The position numbers and the translations under genes are program-made. Shown here piece by piece: positions 14,051 through 14,750 of a DNA stretch of 14,750 nucleotides (positions are counted from its first letter, which is position 1; every line of letters starts with the position of its first letter). The notes beneath the pieces were generated by a model. It had not been told where the DNA came from. It ran no database searches and worked only from the letters and a program-made list of their open reading frames with translations. Source of the DNA: a bacterium (lineage in GTDB: Bacteria > JAMCPX01); assembly GCA_027364825.1 (NCBI GenBank), contig DAHXOM010000094.1, positions 1-14,750 on the forward strand, given 5' to 3'.

Positions 14051-14386
14051 TAGATTATCGAGAGACCAGAGAGCAATCAGAGTTCTGTTTCAATCATTGT
14101 TTTAATTGGACATTTTTTCCCCCGTTCCCCGTCTCGTCTCCTCTTACAGGTACCAATCCGGGGGATGGGTAGGGAGGCTGATTCCTTTCCCGTCCCCTCT
14201 AAAAAGAGAGGAGACAGGGGTGTGTTCTTAATCCCCCATGTTAATGGGAAGAAAGGAGTTGGTACGGTATCAAACAAACCAATAGTCATTTGTCCAAAGT
14301 CAAGGGCTGATTCCTATACTTTGCAGAAAGAAGATAATACCATTTCACGTTTCAAGGGCTGACGCCATTGCTCCCCAGAACTTACC
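14051..14386. repeat. Gene-free stretch with dispersed repeats
   Basis: No credible gene. A degenerate repeat at about 14157-14245 resembles 12417-12515 (shared CCGGGGGATGGGT start, then a TTCC..CCGTCC block and a GGGGTGTGT-like end). A GTCTCCTCT/AGAGGAGAC inverted pair lies within it (about 14137-14145 and 14206-14214). The motif CAAGGGCTGA occurs twice, at 14301-14310 and 14353-14362, and the first is followed by a sequence like that at 12730-12750. Confidence 0.5.
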
Positions 14387-14617
14387 AAAGGGTGGGGGCA
14401 AATTGCCACCCCCCTTTTAGTTAATACTGGGATAGCTTCATTTATTTCAGCTTTCTACCGTTATCTTAAATGGGACAATGATCCTCCTGGAGAATTTAAA
14501 AAATATAAGAAAATGGGAGAGAAGAAAGTTTTTTGGGGAATTGAAATAACTGTTACTGAAAAGGAAGATCAGGTATTAATAGAAAAACCAATACCTGGCG
14601 TAAATAGTGAGATTTGA
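14363..14617 (+). pseudogene. Possible remnant of a coding region without a start
   Basis: An open frame of 84 codons between stops at 14360 and 14615 has no ATG until codon 51. Its second half reads like real protein: IASFISAFYRYLKWDNDPPG, EFKKYKKMGEKKVFWGI, EITVTEKEDQVLIEKPIPGV. I do not recognise the family. The base composition is more AT-rich and the sequence less repetitive than its flanks, suggesting a C-terminal fragment left by rearrangement, but it could be chance. Confidence 0.3.
14387..14418. terminator. GC-rich hairpin followed by TTTT
   Basis: AAAGGGTGGGGGCA pairs with TGCCACCCCCCTTT (14 positions, two of them weak) around a short AAT loop and ends in TTTT. It may terminate transcription from the lipoprotein gene, though it lies over 330 bp past that stop. 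Confidence 0.45.
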
Positions 14618-14713
14618 GAAAATAGGGTGCTGTTCACCTATAATTTAGGCAGCTTTGGGTACTTATTCTTGGAATGAGCGGTTGAGGTCTTGCTTCCCCG
14701 TCATCTTATTTTT

Positions 14714-14750
14714 CTCACCCATCCCTTGTCCTTTCCCCTGCGGTTTGCTA
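14714..14750 (+). repeat. 37-bp direct repeat, right copy (cut by window end)
   Basis: Matches 12605-12641 at 35 of 37 positions. It contains the TTGTCC -35 box and the first bases (TA) of the -10 seen in the left copy, so a second promoter and probably a second, perhaps intact, copy of the restriction-modification-like gene start just beyond the window. Confidence 0.8.

Noticed and set aside
14077..14362. 70- and 65-codon ORFs on opposite strands
   Set aside because: Both run through the dispersed repeat and have no family resemblance or ribosome site.

Overview
The window looks like the chromosome of an environmental, probably anaerobic or microaerobic bacterium of the Nitrospirota/Desulfobacterota type. 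This placement is inferred from the gene mix: a GH57 branching enzyme paired with a DUF4912 protein, an LL-diaminopimelate aminotransferase, a cydAB pair of the short Q-loop type, GAF-GAF-HD-GYP signalling, and many small GC-rich palindromic repeats. No single gene fixes the taxon.

Layout. Positions 1-404 hold the 3' end of fmt (methionyl-tRNA formyltransferase). It is followed by a 203-bp MITE-like palindromic element (407-609) and then by the RNase P RNA gene rnpB (about 671-1037) with its own clear sigma-70 promoter. Next comes a nucleotide-signalling block: a PilZ protein on the minus strand (1144-1497), diverging from a TPR plus double cyclic-nucleotide-binding protein (1643-2812), which is coupled one base apart to a GAF-GAF-HD-GYP phosphodiesterase (2814-4568). 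A carbohydrate pair follows, Rho_N-DUF4912 protein and GH57 1,4-alpha-glucan branching enzyme (4623-6865, 4-bp overlap). Then comes cytochrome bd oxidase cydA-cydB (7095-9477, 1-bp gap).

From 9478 the character changes. A palindromic intergenic element (9514-9696) precedes two minus-strand genes, dapL (9733-10902) and a haloalkane dehalogenase of the HLD-I type (11088-12002). Upstream of the dehalogenase lies the most striking non-coding structure: ten copies of a 10-bp motif (ATTCGTATCA and its complement) between 12099 and 12256, including a perfect 40-bp palindrome.

The last 2.5 kb look like an accessory island. They hold degenerate dispersed repeats, a truncated restriction-modification-like N-terminus with its promoter (12617-12753), a lipoprotein with an Ig/PKD-like domain and a seven-bladed beta-propeller (12764-14050), and a possible coding remnant (14363-14617). 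The window closes with a second copy of the restriction-modification gene's upstream region (14714-14750), running off the end.

How the genes work together. The PilZ, cNMP and HD-GYP genes plausibly form a local circuit linking cyclic-nucleotide sensing to c-di-GMP breakdown and read-out. DUF4912 and GH57 likely act in glycogen or alpha-glucan branching. CydAB gives high-affinity oxygen reduction. DapL supplies meso-DAP and lysine precursors. The right end appears to be a recombination-prone segment.
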